A stretch of 64,000 nucleotides of DNA, from positions 744,001-808,000 of the forward strand of contig JAHREC010000030.1 of assembly GCA_020081605.1 (NCBI GenBank), given 5' to 3'. The notes beneath the pieces were generated by a model, which was given only the letters and a program-made list of their open reading frames with translations, had not been told where the DNA came from and did no database searches. The position numbers and the translations under genes are program-made. Positions 1 through 12,619 of the stretch are shown here, in pieces. Within the stretch, counting starts at the first letter, position 1. Each line of letters starts with the position of its first letter. This DNA is from Albifimbria verrucaria. Taxonomy: Eukaryota; Ascomycota; Sordariomycetes; Hypocreales; Stachybotryaceae.

Positions 1-1603
1 CGACCGCCCCGCCACTGCTGCTGCCGCTGCTCTTCCTGCTGCTGCTGCTGCCGTCGTCGCGGGGACCAAGACATCTGCACCGGCCGCCACCTCCGTCCCT
101 CTCAGCATCTCCAGCACCCCGTCGCCAGCGACTCCCGAGTGCCCACCGCCGGCGCCTCCTCTCGCTCGCCTGCCCACGCTGTCCCCAGGACTCATTGGTC
201 TGATCAGGCTGCTCACATCTACTTCGGGAGACGCTCTTCGGGTCACAAATACCGCAGCCAAGACGCCGAATCTTACTCTCCGTAAGCCCAAACGATGCCG
301 CCATGTACCCTGAACAGGACGCCGGCAAGCCTGGTTTGACACCAAAAGCAATGAATGCCTCCTTCACCCGCACCGAGTCCGTCTCCTCCAACAGCGGCGC
401 CACTTCTCTCTCTACCCGCACCATGATCTCCACCGACCCTCGGCTTCTGGCGAGAAGGAGCCCATCCCCAGCCCTTCGTCCAACGCAACGGCCGCACCTA
501 TCTCAACGACCCCACGCTCCCGTATCCCCTCCCGTCAGACCTCACCGAGCTCCACCGCCAATGTCTGAGGACCTTGCTTCTCATCCAGGTCTTTGGTGCT
601 CCGGTCTGCTCGCCCTCCTTGATAGCCAAGCCGCCGATGCGAGTGCTCGAGATTGGGTGTGGTTCCGGCTTCTGGAGCATGATGTGCCATCGCTTCTTCA
701 AGAGCCGTGGCCATAGCGGGATCTCCTTCACCGGCATTGACATCGCACCTCTAGCCCCGGGAGCGCCAACATTGCCTCCGACTCTACCAAACCCGACCGA
801 GATATGAAGTGGAAGTTTGTCCACCACGATCTCCGCAGCCTCCCGTGGCCGCTCCCGTATGAGGAATATGACCTAGTCATGGTCAAGGATATGAGCCTCG
901 TAACGACAAACCTACAACAGGAAGCGTTTGTCGAGGAATACATTCGCTTGCTACGTCCAGGTGGTACCTTGGAAATCTGGGAATCCGACCACACCATCCG
1001 CATGCTTAGGCCGCATGTACCTGGCTCTGGAACCAGCGACGACTCCGAGGAGCAAGAGACTGCCTCGCGGCTTGGCTCCTATGTCATGAATGCCAACACA
1101 CCCCTTTCCGCCCCCTCAACACTTTCCTTGTCGAGTACAATCATTGGCTATCACGTGCTCTCGAAGCCCGCAGTCTGAGCGCCGTGCCTTGCACGCTCAT
1201 CGGTCCCATGCTTCTCCAGGAAGCTGACTGTCTCACCGACGTGCGGTCACGTCGTTTAGCCATCCCTCTTAGCGAAGTCCGCTGGGAGCGCGAGGGCGTC
1301 GGCGGTGTTGTCACCAAGGATGGCAAATCTTACGTCGAGATGAAGGGCAAGGGAGCGCCTCATCAAAAGGTTGAGAAGAAGTCGCTGAGTTCTGCGCAGG
1401 CGGCGTTGCGCAAGACGGCACTCTTGACGGTTGTTCAGCAGGTTCAGGCTCTGGAGCCGATACTTCGTGAGATCAGTGGCAAGAGCATTGACGAATGGGA
1501 CTTGTGGCTAGGAAAGATGATGGGTGACTTGATGAGCGAAAGTGGCACCAGCTGGGGCGAGTGTCTTGAGGTGGGAGCATGGTGGGCCAAGAAGCAAGCC
1601 TAA
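1..1603 (+). CDS. SAM-dependent methyltransferase, 5' end outside window, frame-disrupted
   Basis: The C-terminal three quarters read as a fungal class I methyltransferase. A low-complexity Ala/Pro/Ser-rich N-terminal part (bases 1-470) leads into a conserved block before the SAM-binding motif I, VLEIGCGSGFW, near base 640. The motif II/III region (GIDIAP, then YDLVMVKDMS near 870) and the motif after it (RLLRPGGTLEIWESD near 945-990) follow. The end, SGTSWGECLEVGAWWAKK, finishes at the TAA near 1601. Reading the full protein needs about five changes of frame, near 281, 430-470 (two), 758 and 1110. Each is restored by one extra C in a short C run. The substrate is unknown; related fungal proteins are annotated only as methyltransferase-domain proteins. 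The start lies upstream of the window or in the low-complexity part. I am confident of the fold and unsure of the target. Confidence 0.75.
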
Positions 1604-2328
1604 ATATCTCAGATGGCCTATCATCTCAGACAGGGAGTGTTCGGTCGAGAGCGGGCAAAGCCGCTTGGTCCTACAAACAATCGTCCCGACGCCTCCTCCC
1701 ACTACCTACAGAGACTCGCTCGTCGGACAGTCTCATCCCATTATTCGCCCGACACTGCCGACCTCCTATGCATCCGCATCATATCGCTTCCTCAGCGTTC
1801 GATACCGCTTGAGGTAGTATCTGAAATGGCCACTCAGTCAGCAAGCTCTCGAAACCTGTTGATTTTGAATTCAGCGTGGACGGAGCTACTACCAGCAGAT
1901 GGCCTGTAGTTGAACTAAAAGGAGGAAAGTCCTCTATGAGAGGAGCCTAGATGGGGATGTCTCATTGTGAGTTGTCACAATGTGGCTGGACGGAACCTTA
2001 ACGGTAACCGCCGCGAGGAAAATATGAAGGTGGATAATGACTTGTGATTGGATATACGCTTATATACCCCTTCTTGTTCACAAATCATGTTATTGCTGTT
2101 TTCATAACCATGAATGGAATGCGTGCATGGGCGGTGCGATCTTGAGTTATTCTTCTAGCCAGAGGCCTCGAGCTCCTACGCTAATAGGGCCGGGCTCCTC
2201 GACGAATTAATCAATTTCTGATACGAGTTTTGATAATGCGGTGCATGTGTAGACCCCCAAGTGCAAGGTCTGAAGTGAAGATGGGTGGAAGTTGGACACT
2301 AGAAAATGTGTAGAACAATAGTCAAGAC
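1604..2328. other. Convergent 3' flank, no gene seen
   Basis: This is the space between the end of the methyltransferase gene and the end of the LYR gene on the opposite strand. The reading frames here are short and show no family resemblance. It probably holds the two 3' UTRs. Confidence 0.5.
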
Positions 2329-2668
2329 TTACAAAGCTTCGATTTCTGTTTGTGTTAATACGTTAAGTGTGTGGAGATGGGCTCGGACGCAACGTACCCT
2401 TCTTCACGTAATTCGCATGATCTATGCCTCGGCGGATGGCGTCCTCATCACGCTCTCCAGCTTTCGACATGAAAGCGCCGTGCAGCCGAGGTCTGAAATA
2501 TCCATAGCCGAGGGGTATTCCCGACCTAGGTAGAGGAGCTCTACGGCAAGTTAGCTTTCTGGCGCGTCGTGGCGTAGGCGCAGAGACATGACTCAAGAAC
2601 CTGACTGAACACGTACCTTTGTATATGGCAATTACTTGCCGCCTCAGCTCGGGATTGACGCCTGCCAT
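2329..2668 (-). CDS. LYR-motif protein, LYRM5/ETF-regulatory-factor-like
   Basis: This is a small three-exon gene. Exon 1 (2617-2668) encodes MAGVNPELRRQVIAIYK. Exon 2 (2398-2540) continues ELLYLGREYPLGYGYFRPRL and HGAFMSKAGERDEDAIRRGI up to YVKK. Exon 3 starts at 2345 and reads EIEAL to a TAA at 2329-2331. Introns have GTACGT donors and AG acceptors. The Tyr-Lys core (IYKELL) and the following FRPRL...AF segment are typical of the Complex1_LYR family member LYRM5/ETFRF1, a mitochondrial matrix protein that binds acyl-carrier protein and, in LYRM5, controls electron-transfer flavoprotein. One C is missing in the CCCC run near 2525, which shifts the frame inside exon 2. The exact C terminus is uncertain because the TAA overlaps a possible GTAAGT donor. 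Confidence 0.75.
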
Positions 2669-2927
2669 GGTGTGTGTTGCGGCAGGGGAGAGGCATGCTT
2701 GATGTTGGATGTGCTGTTCAGCCCCGGTGATTGATGATGTAGTGGTTATGGCGAGGCTGAGCTCAGCCACAGGGGGCAAGCTGCACTAGCCACGCGATAA
2801 CGCCATCGTTGGAACTTCACTCAGCCTTGCGCCGATTGCGCTCCGAACATCTGTGCCTCAGTTTGATATATATATTTTCTCACAGCGGCTAGTTTGCAGA
2901 CGGCGTTGTTGTCAAAAACTCGCCAAG

Positions 2928-4494
2928 ATGGTCAGGTCCATTCTTAGAGCAGCTGGAAAGGCAAGGAGGGCTGCCTTGTCCGCAGCCAACCAGGCGAAAG
3001 CTCCCAAAGCCGAACCCATCTCAGAAGTTCTGTCGGCAGAGCCGCCTGCAGACTATGTGGCTGCCGCCAACGCCGCTGCTCGCGCGCGTGTCAAGGCTCT
3101 CGAGCGAGGCATAGATCCGTACGTCGGCATGGAGAACTCGCCAGACCCGAGGCTGCACATGCCCCGGAGCCCGAGGGCGGCCCGGCGGCGGTCGGCGGCG
3201 TGGCCCCGGCCTTTAGTGTCTTCGACCGCCTGCAGACCTTCCCGCGCTTCCGGCCGCGACGCTTCCGCGAGGTCCCTATTGGCAACAAGGCGATGCCGAG
3301 CAGCGTGGACGTGCAGCGTTCGCTACAGCACCTGTATCATGATCTGGGCGTGCTGGTGTGGGACGGCTGCAACGGCCGCCAGATTGAGCAGATCGGGTCC
3401 ATCATTACGCAGACGCTCGGCATGGGAGGGCCGGGCCATCTGATTGCGTTTCTGCGGACGTCGGCGGCGCAGCATGAGAAGATTTACATGAACCTCGGGA
3501 ACCTGAAAGTTCTGCCCTCGATCGACGAGGAGCGTGTATGTTGTGGATCATGACCGTTGTGTGGAACTTTTGCTAACTACATTGGTTAGACAGGGCTGCT
3601 GGCGCCCACAACAGCTATTCAAGTTGCGAACCATGAGCTTCGACAAATCATGAAGCTTAGGCAGGATGTCATCGCAGCAGACAAGGTCAAGAGGTACCCC
3701 TAGAGACCCAAGTGGAGGTCTCAGGCACACCGCCTGCTCGGGGTATCATACGTGTAAGTTCATTCTTCGTGTTATGGTTGATATAGTCATGTAAGCGCCA
3801 CTACTAACTTCTCACCTACCAGTCCACGATATTGAACCCTCGTTACCATCAACGAGTGGCTGCTTACTCTTCCTTGCGGGTTGATCACACGTATGGCCGC
3901 ATTATCGGAACCGTTGAGCTGTACACAGTGGGCTCGGCTGAATTTCTCAGCCACGTCGAAATTCACTACATTGTCTTACAGAAGACCCTAACTCAAAGGT
4001 TGCCACACCAGTTTGGGGCAACAGAATCCTCCAGGAGACCATCCCACTTGACCGTGAAAGCCGAGATGAGGCGACGAAAATGGTCGTGTCTCAAATACTG
4101 CGGCCGCTGTGGCAGCTAGAGCGGGAGATCTGGGCGGACAGGGCGCAGGCAGCGGAGGAGCAGATCGCGGAACGCAACCAACGCGTGACGGCAGAGAAAC
4201 AGGCACGGAGAAAGGCTTACGCTGAGGAGCAAGACAAACGCCTGCTAGAGAAAGAGCGCAAGGCGGAGAAGCGTTGGCACGAAGAAATGGCGCGCAAGGC
4301 GAGGAGAAGAGAGAGATCCTCGACTACCTCGACAAGAGACGAACGGTTCGTGACAAGGCGAAGAATGAGCGGAGTGCGGCCTCAAGGAGAAGCATCGCGT
4401 GAACCCGGAGCGAGCAGACCCGGATACCGTACTGAGGATGCTGAGGAAGCCAATGCTGGAGTCGGAAAAGTATGGTTCGAACAAACGACGATGA
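2928..4494 (+). CDS. Conserved hypothetical basic protein, possibly mitochondrial
   Basis: The start at 2928 opens with a Lys/Arg/Ala-rich, acid-free stretch (MVRSILRAAGKARRAALSA) that looks like a mitochondrial presequence. A folded central part follows (FRPRRFREVPIGNKAMP, then SLQHLYHDLGVLVWDGCNG) up to IDEER near 3535. Introns lie at about 3537-3590 (GTATGT...ACAG) and 3752-3821 (GTAAGT...CCAG). The next exon contains VDHTYGRIIGTVELY and WGNRILQETIPLD. The C-terminal third is a long Glu/Lys/Arg/Gln-rich helical, probably coiled-coil region, ending KYGSNKRR at the TGA 4492-4494. Single lost bases near 3170, 3700, 4300 and 4410 break the frame. I do not recognise the family. The mitochondrial location is an inference from the N terminus only. 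Confidence 0.55.
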
Positions 4495-7160
4495 ACGAGA
4501 GCGGGTTGAGCGAACAAGCTTTATCAGTTGTCTAAGACGTCTGGCCCCAAGGCATATGGCTCAAACAGGAACAACCGCTTTGGCTCGTCTTGTACAGCGG
4601 CTGTGCGTGTTCTGCAGACTCACATTCCGGCATAAACCAGACGGCAACGTTTGGACGTGGTAGCTGTCTCGCCGCCAGCTATATACCACATATCTGAACA
4701 TACATGGCGAGCAAACACGCGCTGCTTATCTGTCACATTTGCACATACAGGAACGATACAATATTTGGAGCGAGGCAGTATACTGCATATTTGCATGGCG
4801 TAAGGGAGGACATATCTCAGTTAGCAGTTGGAATGCTGCTTGATTTACGTTGAAGATTGCAGCACTGGGTATGGGCGTTTGGAAATGAAGAGTTACACTT
4901 TGTATATCTAGCATAGCTACCTATATATGGCGTACTCTCCTAGGTATCTAGGGCGGAGACTCTTTGCGCTCTAAAAGAACTCCTATCATATATCTGCTGG
5001 TCTCTGTGCACACGTTATTGTACGAGATGTATTGGAATAACATTTGCTATACTTGCAATAGAATGGAGGGCTGACTTCCGTATGCAAAGCACAGATACCT
5101 CGACCGATAATCAATGAAATATCTAAGAATAACCGACTAAAAGTGTAAGAGGATTGTAATAAAGAGGGATAAAAAGTAATAAATCACAGGATTTATGTAT
5201 ACTTCTCAAGGCTTCTTTTAATCAGGCCCTGTATCATGATAGAAATCACAATATGAGCCGAACTTTGGTCCTCTCATTGCAACAGCCAGAGGGCATCTTA
5301 CACGGAAGGATCATGCAAATGGGGTTCTAGCAGGACGAATACATCTTCCACAAAGTTCAGCACGTTAAGCTTATTAACGAAGGATCCAATTGCTACCCGA
5401 GACTATTCAGTCCTGGCACTTTCAACACTGCCCCCTTGGTCTCCATTTCATTTGACTTCATATATCAATCCTATAGATGCGTGCGTTCAGGAACACATCA
5501 TTGTAAGAAGCATTGCGAATTCTTATACCTTAAGATAAGGACTTCTGGCAACCTCAAAGAAAAGAGCTTGACAATACACGGAGACTTGCTGAGTGTTGAT
5601 CTTACTGGATAATTCTCTTTGACGTTTCTCAGATGATTTAATGGTTAGTGTGACGATAAACTCTCAAGATTGAACCTTGAGTAGCACCGGATAAATATAC
5701 TAAACGAAGCACTTGATAACTCTATATCCATGCAAAAGCAGACAATTGGCTATTGTCTATAACTTAATAGTTAATTGCACCCATCTTAATTCTCTTGCGG
5801 CTGTGCCTTGAGGCTCTGTGTATAGGCGTCAGCTATGAGATCTATGCTACTGAAATCCGAGTTCCTTCAGTCCGCAATGGGCGGCTGTTGTCCTATTGAA
5901 TACCAAGTCTACAGTGAGTTGGCGACTCTTGAGATTGGCATCAAATAAATGCTCTGGATCTGCACAACATGTTCTCGTCATTCGATTGCACGAGTCACTG
6001 TGCACTACGAGGTCTCGCGTATGTAAGCTTGAACCGTGTCTTAGACCCTGGATGGTGCATGTCTGACGAGGACATAAATCCGAGTACAGCAGGCTACGGA
6101 GAACCAGTCGGATTTCAGCGGCCAGTAATCTCAATGCCTGGCCATTATGAGTCAAGGTCTTGGCCGTTACTGGCTCGATGGCCCTGCCGCATGAGGGATA
6201 TGCCGCCCAGCCCAAGGCCATCTGCCGAAGGCTTGGGAGGTGGGGTCGTCAGATCTCTGCAAATTTCCTACGATGGAGCGAGCGCTAGGAGAGAAAGTGA
6301 TCAGGCGCATGTGATGGGGATTTTTGCACGGACGAGATCAGCCAATCCGGAGTTGCCTAGAACCATGGGTTGGAGTGGGATCTGCAGTGCATGTTGAAGA
6401 AGCGGTCTAACCACCGTCAGATCAAACTGTACTGGGTGTTTTTGTCTGTCTGCTCTCCGGAACGTGTTTCACCCAGTGCTCGGAATGAAAGGCAGGACGT
6501 GAAAAACCGCCGTATTGAAAGACGAGTGAGAAACGAATGGTATGGGTTCCTCATGTAACCAGCCACTGAGCAGGTCGCAAGGTGATGCCACGGACAAGGC
6601 CCGGTGGTTTCTATTGCATAAGAGCGCGAATGAAACAACAGCAAACCAGGATTTGGCGATCGGCGGGTGGACACTCGAAGTCGGCGTTTGACTGAGCTTG
6701 AAGAAGAAATCAAGGCCCACTGACTGCCCTGGGCCGGGTCTAACGGGGGTTTAGGATTAGCGTTGGTTGCATCGATATCCACTGAGGTAGGATTTTTCTC
6801 TCTTATTCCGTGGTCATGCACGGGTGAGGAAGTGTGAAACACAGATTGGGCTGCAGGTCGCCGTAAGTGACTATTTGGGAGCATGGTTCGATCAGTCGTT
6901 GGTGACATAGCGAGCGAGCCGAGGAGTGATGCATCGCTTCTCTCTGACGATGGAGCCATCGAGTCTCGATCCGCCCTCTTTTCTCCTCTTCTCTCGTCAG
7001 CCCTGGTTTTGTCTTGGCCAGTCCAGGTTCTTCCCCATATTGCACGTTGCGAGCCAAGACAAGGCCCATGTCGTAGGCATCGCGATAGCCCATAAATCAG
7101 CAGGGTCAGATAATAATAGCAGGGTCGGATGGCTGACAAGTGCGCGCCTTGGTCTGGACC

Positions 7161-7188
7161 AGCCCATGGGAGCCCATGGGAGCCCATG
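7161..7188. repeat. Short tandem repeat, 10-base unit x 2.8
   Basis: The unit AGCCCATGGG is repeated perfectly, with two full copies and eight bases of a third. Each unit contains the palindrome CCCATGGG. It lies in non-coding DNA. No function is evident; a spaced palindrome array could be a binding site or plain slippage. Confidence 0.8.
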
Positions 7189-8529
7189 CAGTCATCTCCG
7201 CCTTGAATGTCTCTGCCCCTGCTCCCTGGACTGCTGATCCAGCAGGAAACACAGAGAAGCGGTTTGCTGGATGGGCAGGATGCAGGCGGAAGCAGCGCGA
7301 CGTCAGCAAGCCTCTCCAACCAACGCACACACAAACACAACCAGGACGCCCACACCTTTTCTGGCCGAGGCTGAAAAAGCTTGACCTGCGCCATGTTTCC
7401 TCATTCGTAGCAGCTTTTGGGGCGGCTTGTTCGGCAGTGTCAGGATGACCCGCTAATCGAGAGGAGGACAGGCGCCTGAACCCTGGACAGACTTGACGGG
7501 GTTGTGTGTGGTCGGGTTACTGAGCACGCTGTTTATCCGTGGCCAGGGCTGCACATGGTACGAGGAGGACCGACAGGCTTGTAGGGAGCGACGAGTTGCG
7601 AATTCACGCGAGGACAGTGATGGATGAAAGAGACGAAGGCATAATGATTGGAAATGGATGAAGCAAAAATGAAAGAGGTACTTGGTACTTGCATAAAATG
7701 GGCTTGGATAAATTACAGCGTGTTAGTCGAGGCGGATTTGCCTTATTTAGACGTGCTGCACCCATTTCTGGCCCCTTACCACTGCACTGTTTGGACCCCA
7801 AGGCCAGAACGGGGTGCCTGGCAAGCCTGGGCAGGGCAGGGCAGGGCAGTCTGCGCGAGATGGGAGGTACAGGGACCTCCCAAGTACCTCCGGCGCCAGG
7901 TACATGGTCAGTGCCGCAAATGCTAGTGCCACCGACGAAATACATCGACAGGCGCCCTTTTCTGGACATGAAGATGACAGCAGCAACATGGCAAGCAACA
8001 GCAGGACGGTTGTTAGATAGATTTGCAGTTAATTTACTTGCAAGAAAACGAGAGAAAAAACAAAAGTCCTTGACCTGCAAATCCCTTGCCTCAGAAATGA
8101 ATCATCACCGTCGACCCCTCATGCCGCCTCCGGCATGGCCTCGCTCGCGTCGGCGGCGGGAACGTCATCGCATCTCTGTCGATTGCTAATGCAGCCCTCA
8201 TGACTTTTCCGCTGTACCGGATCCACAAGGCTCGAATAGGCTTCCCGCCCAAGTACTGGCCTCGCCTGGTACCAGTCGCCGTCCCCGTCGCCCACTGCAG
8301 CAGCCTCGGAAACGTGGAACGCTGCAAAACTTTGAAAGGCGCTGCCTGCGCTGCGCTGCGCAGGGACGGGCGGACGGCCGGGATGGGCGCCCGTGCTGGG
8401 CATGTCGCGCTGTCAATTGTTGGAGCCTGCAGATGCGAAGGATCGTGGATGGAGCAATGGCATGTCCCGTGGTAGCATGCAAATCTCCACAGAGCGCCAC
8501 GCAGTTGCATCGGATTATCACCACTGCAT

Positions 8530-8665
8530 GTACGGAGTACAGCATACAGGTAGTAGAGAACGAAGGTACCGGAGAAGGTAGGGGTACCTCCACTCTATAC
8601 GCGCATTGCACCAAGGTACCTGTCTCGTACTGTACGTGAGTACCCTGTACACGCTGCGACGCTGT
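8530..8665. promoter_or_regulatory. GTAC/GGTACC-rich stretch upstream of acrB
   Basis: GTAC recurs about eight times in 140 bases, several times inside GGTACC or AGGTACC. Similar motifs occur at 7865-7910. Such GTAC-rich islands are common in promoter DNA of some Sordariomycetes. A regulatory role is inferred only from density and position. Confidence 0.3.
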
Positions 8666-9283
8666 CGTGGTCGATCTAGCGCCCTTTCTGCCCTGATGGC
8701 TCCCACTGTAGCCCCCAACGCGCTAAGGCCAACATGCTACAGGGCACCAGGCAAGACTTTAAAAAAAAAAAGTGCTACGAGTTAGGCTTGCTGCTAACTA
8801 AGGTAGGCCTTGTTCCGACTGGCCTGTGGTGCCTCGCGTTTTTATTCCCGTTTCCGTCTAGGTACTTGGAGTACTCTTTCCTCCACCACCACCAAACCTG
8901 GAAATTCTTACAATCCTCAAACACCAAACACAAGTCTCGCCGCCCGACGAGCAACGGTGCATCTTTCTTCGCCTCCCACCAGCCCAGCATCGGCCCCTCC
9001 CATCGACCCGTCAGTCCTTCCCGTCGAATCACCAAGGTTCCCGTCGCGCATGCAGCCGTCACTCCTTTTCGACTGCATGCCCGCGTACGCCGTTTCTGCT
9101 GCAGCTGTGGCCCCTGAACCTTGGTCAGCCTTTCTTCCCCTCCAACAGAACCTAAAGAAAAGAAAACGTTCGCCCTTTGCTCGATCCAAACGCTCTCCCG
9201 CCCCGTGTGGTCGTGACCTGATCACAAGGTCGAGGTCAACCCAGGGTCGCCGGCCAGCTGGCTGATTTCGTACGACGCTGCGC

Positions 9284-12153
9284 ATGCCTCGTCCTTCCGG
9301 CTCGAGCAAGCGACAGCAGGAGGTGCCGCCGCCGGCCACCGCGACGCCAGACAGCACGACAATGGGCCCGTAGGTCCCTCTAGGCGACTTACCGGCAAGA
9401 AGAGTCAGGGCCAGCTCGACGGCTCTGCTAGACCGGTCGACCACGCCGCCGGACATGCAGGGCCGTCACAGCACCACCACGCCGGTGCCAACGGGAACGG
9501 CCTCCTCAAGCAGCAATACCACTCCGATGCACTCCCCGACAACCGCAACGATGCCCTCGCAGGTCCTCCTCGCCGAGTTCTCCGAGACGTCGTCCGAGTC
9601 CTGCGTCTCCCACCTGGGCGCCAATGGTGTAGCCGTCGTCGAGGGTACCCATCGCCAGATCGATGTCAACGCCATGAAGAACGCCGACGTCCACCGGGAC
9701 TCGGGCCCCTTCGAGCTCGCCGCCACCGTTCTCAAGTCCCTCCCCATGCAGGACACCCTCGCCATCCTCATCATCCTGATGCACGTCCCATCGCTGTCCC
9801 TCTCCGTTATCTATACCATCTTTACCTTCCTGACCTTTGTCCCGCCCGTCACCACCAGCTCCGGCATGAACATCAACTTTGCCGAGATCTTCGACGGCAA
9901 CTCCACCATGCCCTCCTGGTCACCGTCCTGTGCATGGATTTCTTCTTCCTGCTCATCTGGCTCTTCCTGTGGCAGCCCATGCAGGACATCATCCTGGACT
10001 TTGCCAAGCCTGTCATTGCCATCACCCTGGGCGGAGGTACGAATGCCCGCGATGGAACCTCGAGGGTGTGACGACGTGCTTTACTTGGGTCCTGCTTCAC
10101 CACCTTATCCGTGGCACCAGGGTACATTGGTCCCGCCTGGCTAACCATATTCCCGAGCACTGGCGCCTCCTTCTTATTTCAACGAGTCTCTCAGGTCCAC
10201 CTCCTTGCTACACGATAAGAGAAGTGCCAACAGTTGGGTTCGGAGCGCTCTGGCTATCCATATCTTGACTCAGGGCATGGTTCGATACATCCGGGAGTGG
10301 TACTTGAAAAGAGAAAAAGTGAACGCGTCGGCGGGTATGAGCGACCCTGAGGCGGGCAAGCTTCAGGCCGCAGCGGGCGACGGTGCTCATGAAGGTGGCT
10401 TCAATACACCTGAATCGGAGGCGTGGGCACAACCTGCGCTTCAACCAGCGACGACGAAAAAGAAGAGAAAACAAAGCGCCCAGGTACGGTTGCAGCAACC
10501 GTTATGGGCTGCGCTTGCGAGTACAAAAATTGTTGTTATGAAAGAATACGAATTATCACATGCTGCTTCCGAATCAGCGGGCTCCAATGCCACAGACATT
10601 CACAACCTAGGAAACGCTCCCTTTGATCGACAACCCAGTCAGATCTGGATATCTTATATCGGAAGCGATGAAGTTTGCTTCAGCACTAGCCATTTCCCGG
10701 AACTTGCTTACGATGCGAAACCGGTTACCAAGTCAAACGGGCCCGAGGGAAGGCCATCAGGCATTGATATCACGAAGCCATTTTACGTTCGCGTCAACGA
10801 TGCCTTTTGGCAGCCGACTCGCATTTTTGAGGTGGACGATATGGACGACAACCCAGATGAAGGGCCACGCTACACGGGCGATATCTATGGACTGCGACCG
10901 GCATCCAAGTACGTCTGCGAATTTGTTGACACCCAAACCGACGAGATCCTCTTTTCAACGAGTATCCGTACCGCCCAGGAGCCTCAGCGTGAGACCGATG
11001 GGCCATCTCCCGCTGTGCAAGACGATCAGCAACCCAGGCGCCCTGACTCGCCTGCTACAACCCTCAAGACCTCGATTGCGGCCGCCGAATCTAAGCTCTC
11101 TGACGAAAAGAACCGTCTTAAGACCCTGCGGAAGGAGTGGAAAGCTAGGATCAATGCTCTGAAGAAGGACAATGAACTTACCGACAATCAGCTTGCGTCT
11201 GCAGGCAACCATGATGAAAAGTACAAGCAGAAGATCCGTCAGCAGGAAACTCAAAGGCTCAGGCTGAGCGCGACACCGAGCGTCTTGCCGATCAGCTTAA
11301 GAACTTTGACACCGCCCCGGAACTGAGCGAACGCAAGAAGAAGATGGAGCGAGCCTACAATGCGGAGAAGAAGATTTTCGATGCTGCGCAAAAAGGTTTT
11401 AAGGAGCACAAGTCACGCTTGGAAAACGAGGTCAAGGCGAGGGAGGTTGAGAAATCCAATCTCAACACCCGTCGCAACAAGATCGCCACCCGTATTGCAA
11501 AGGTCGAGAACGAGCTTGCCAACATTACAGATGCCAACAACCGTGGATTGGATGAGGCAGAGCGACGCAACCAGGAGCGCGCAGTCTGGCAGGAGCACAT
11601 TGCCGGTATCGAGAACAATTACCATGACCGGCTTGCGCTTGTCCGCAGCGCAAACGCGACCAGGTCTGAGCACATAAGAACTGCCCAGACCCAGTTGCAA
11701 AGCTTCCACGAGTACATGAACTCTGCCAACGGAATGCCCTACGACATGGCTGGTCCTTCTGCCGATGCAGGCCACGCTGCCTTCCAGCAATCGAATACGT
11801 GGAACCCGAATCCCGCTGCGCCGCCGCATTTCCCAACGGGCATGTGGACGAACTCGTCTACAGACCTGGCGCCTTCCATGACGGCCACCGCTGGACCATC
11901 AAGCATACCCACTTGGCAGCCTCCGCCGACCGCACCGCCATTTGAGCCGCGTGCTTCCAAGTTTAGAGGACGAAGCTCGAGCATGCTTAGTGACGTGAGC
12001 GGTTTCACTCAGTCTAGTGAGGAGGAGGCCAGCTCGCCGATGGGCATGCAGTTGCCGAACCGCCTCTGGGCTGCGGACAGGGTTCGCAAGGAGGGCAGCA
12101 TGAGGAGCAGTGGTAGCGGAAGCTCTGGTGATCCGGTTAGCCCAACGATTTGA
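9284..12153 (+). CDS. acrB: Ubiquitination network signalling protein AcrB homologue
   Basis: The protein starts MPRPSGSSKRQQ at 9284, as in the family. After a variable Ser/Thr/Pro-rich part comes the conserved membrane block: NADVHRDSGPFELAATVLKS, then hydrophobic segments near 9745-9850 and 9915-10020 (LVTVLCMDFFFLLIWLFLW), and HILTQGMVRYIREWYLKREK near 10258. A second conserved region (ALASTKIVVMKEYELSHAAS to FYVRVNDAFWQPTRI) precedes a long coiled coil at about 11060-11720 (ERKKKMERAYNAEKKIF and NLNTRRNKIATRIAKVENEL). A Ser-rich tail includes GRSSSMLSDVSGFTQSS. In Aspergillus nidulans AcrB is a membrane coiled-coil protein of the CreB/CreC deubiquitination network, affecting acriflavine resistance and carbon regulation. 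Lost bases near 9370, 9915, 10063, 10165 and 11255 break the frame. The gene otherwise looks complete. Confidence 0.9.
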
Positions 12154-12619
12154 GCCATACCCGTCAATGGTTAGATTAGGTAGTCGTTGATTAGGTGAAA
12201 TGAAGCGTTAGTTGTTAATTTGGCCTTGCAAATGTGATGTGAAATCTTGGGCATTGTGATTATTATTGAGTCCTACTATGTATAGTAACATGATATCGAC
12301 GGTAGTGGTAGGTTAGGGAATTTGTTCTTTCGTTCCGTCTTTTCTCAAAAACGTCAAGGTATATTTACTACGAGGGTGGATGAAGCCTTGGCACTGAATA
12401 ATTGGTGTGACTCATACATCACCACTTGCAAGTTTTTCTATGTTCATGAATAATTTTGAACAGTTATTGGTATTGTAACAAGATAACAAGACAATGAGAT
12501 GGCCAGTCAGACGAATGCCTTTTACTGATGCACAATAAACGCTGCCTATATCTAGCATGCGACTATAATCTTACCTTTTGCCAGTGCATGAAACCAATGT
12601 GTGACACAGCGGGAGACTG
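12154..12619. other. Convergent intergenic, no gene seen
   Basis: AT-rich 3' flank between acrB and the F-box gene, which are transcribed toward each other. It probably holds both 3' UTRs. Confidence 0.5.

Larger units (their letters stand above)
4495..9283. other. Long gene-poor interval upstream of acrB
   Basis: About 4.8 kb without a gene I can support. Bases 4700-5850 are AT-rich. From about 6400 the composition becomes GC-richer and resembles the long leader or promoter DNA of a fungal housekeeping gene. A 325-codon open frame on the minus strand (6417-7394) has Ser/Arg/Pro-rich, patternless content and overlapping open frames on both strands. I regard it as chance. Pyrimidine-rich DNA with several CACC/CCAAAC-like stretches at 8870-9010 probably belongs to the acrB 5' UTR. 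Confidence 0.4.

Noticed and set aside
4700..5850. AT-rich stretch considered as a transposon or LTR remnant
   Set aside because: No terminal repeats, no coding traces of mobile elements and no internal duplication seen by eye.
6417..7394. 325-codon open frame on the minus strand
   Set aside because: Ser/Arg/Pro-rich without domain-like pattern, overlapped by open frames on the other strand, and located in leader-like DNA. Treated as chance.
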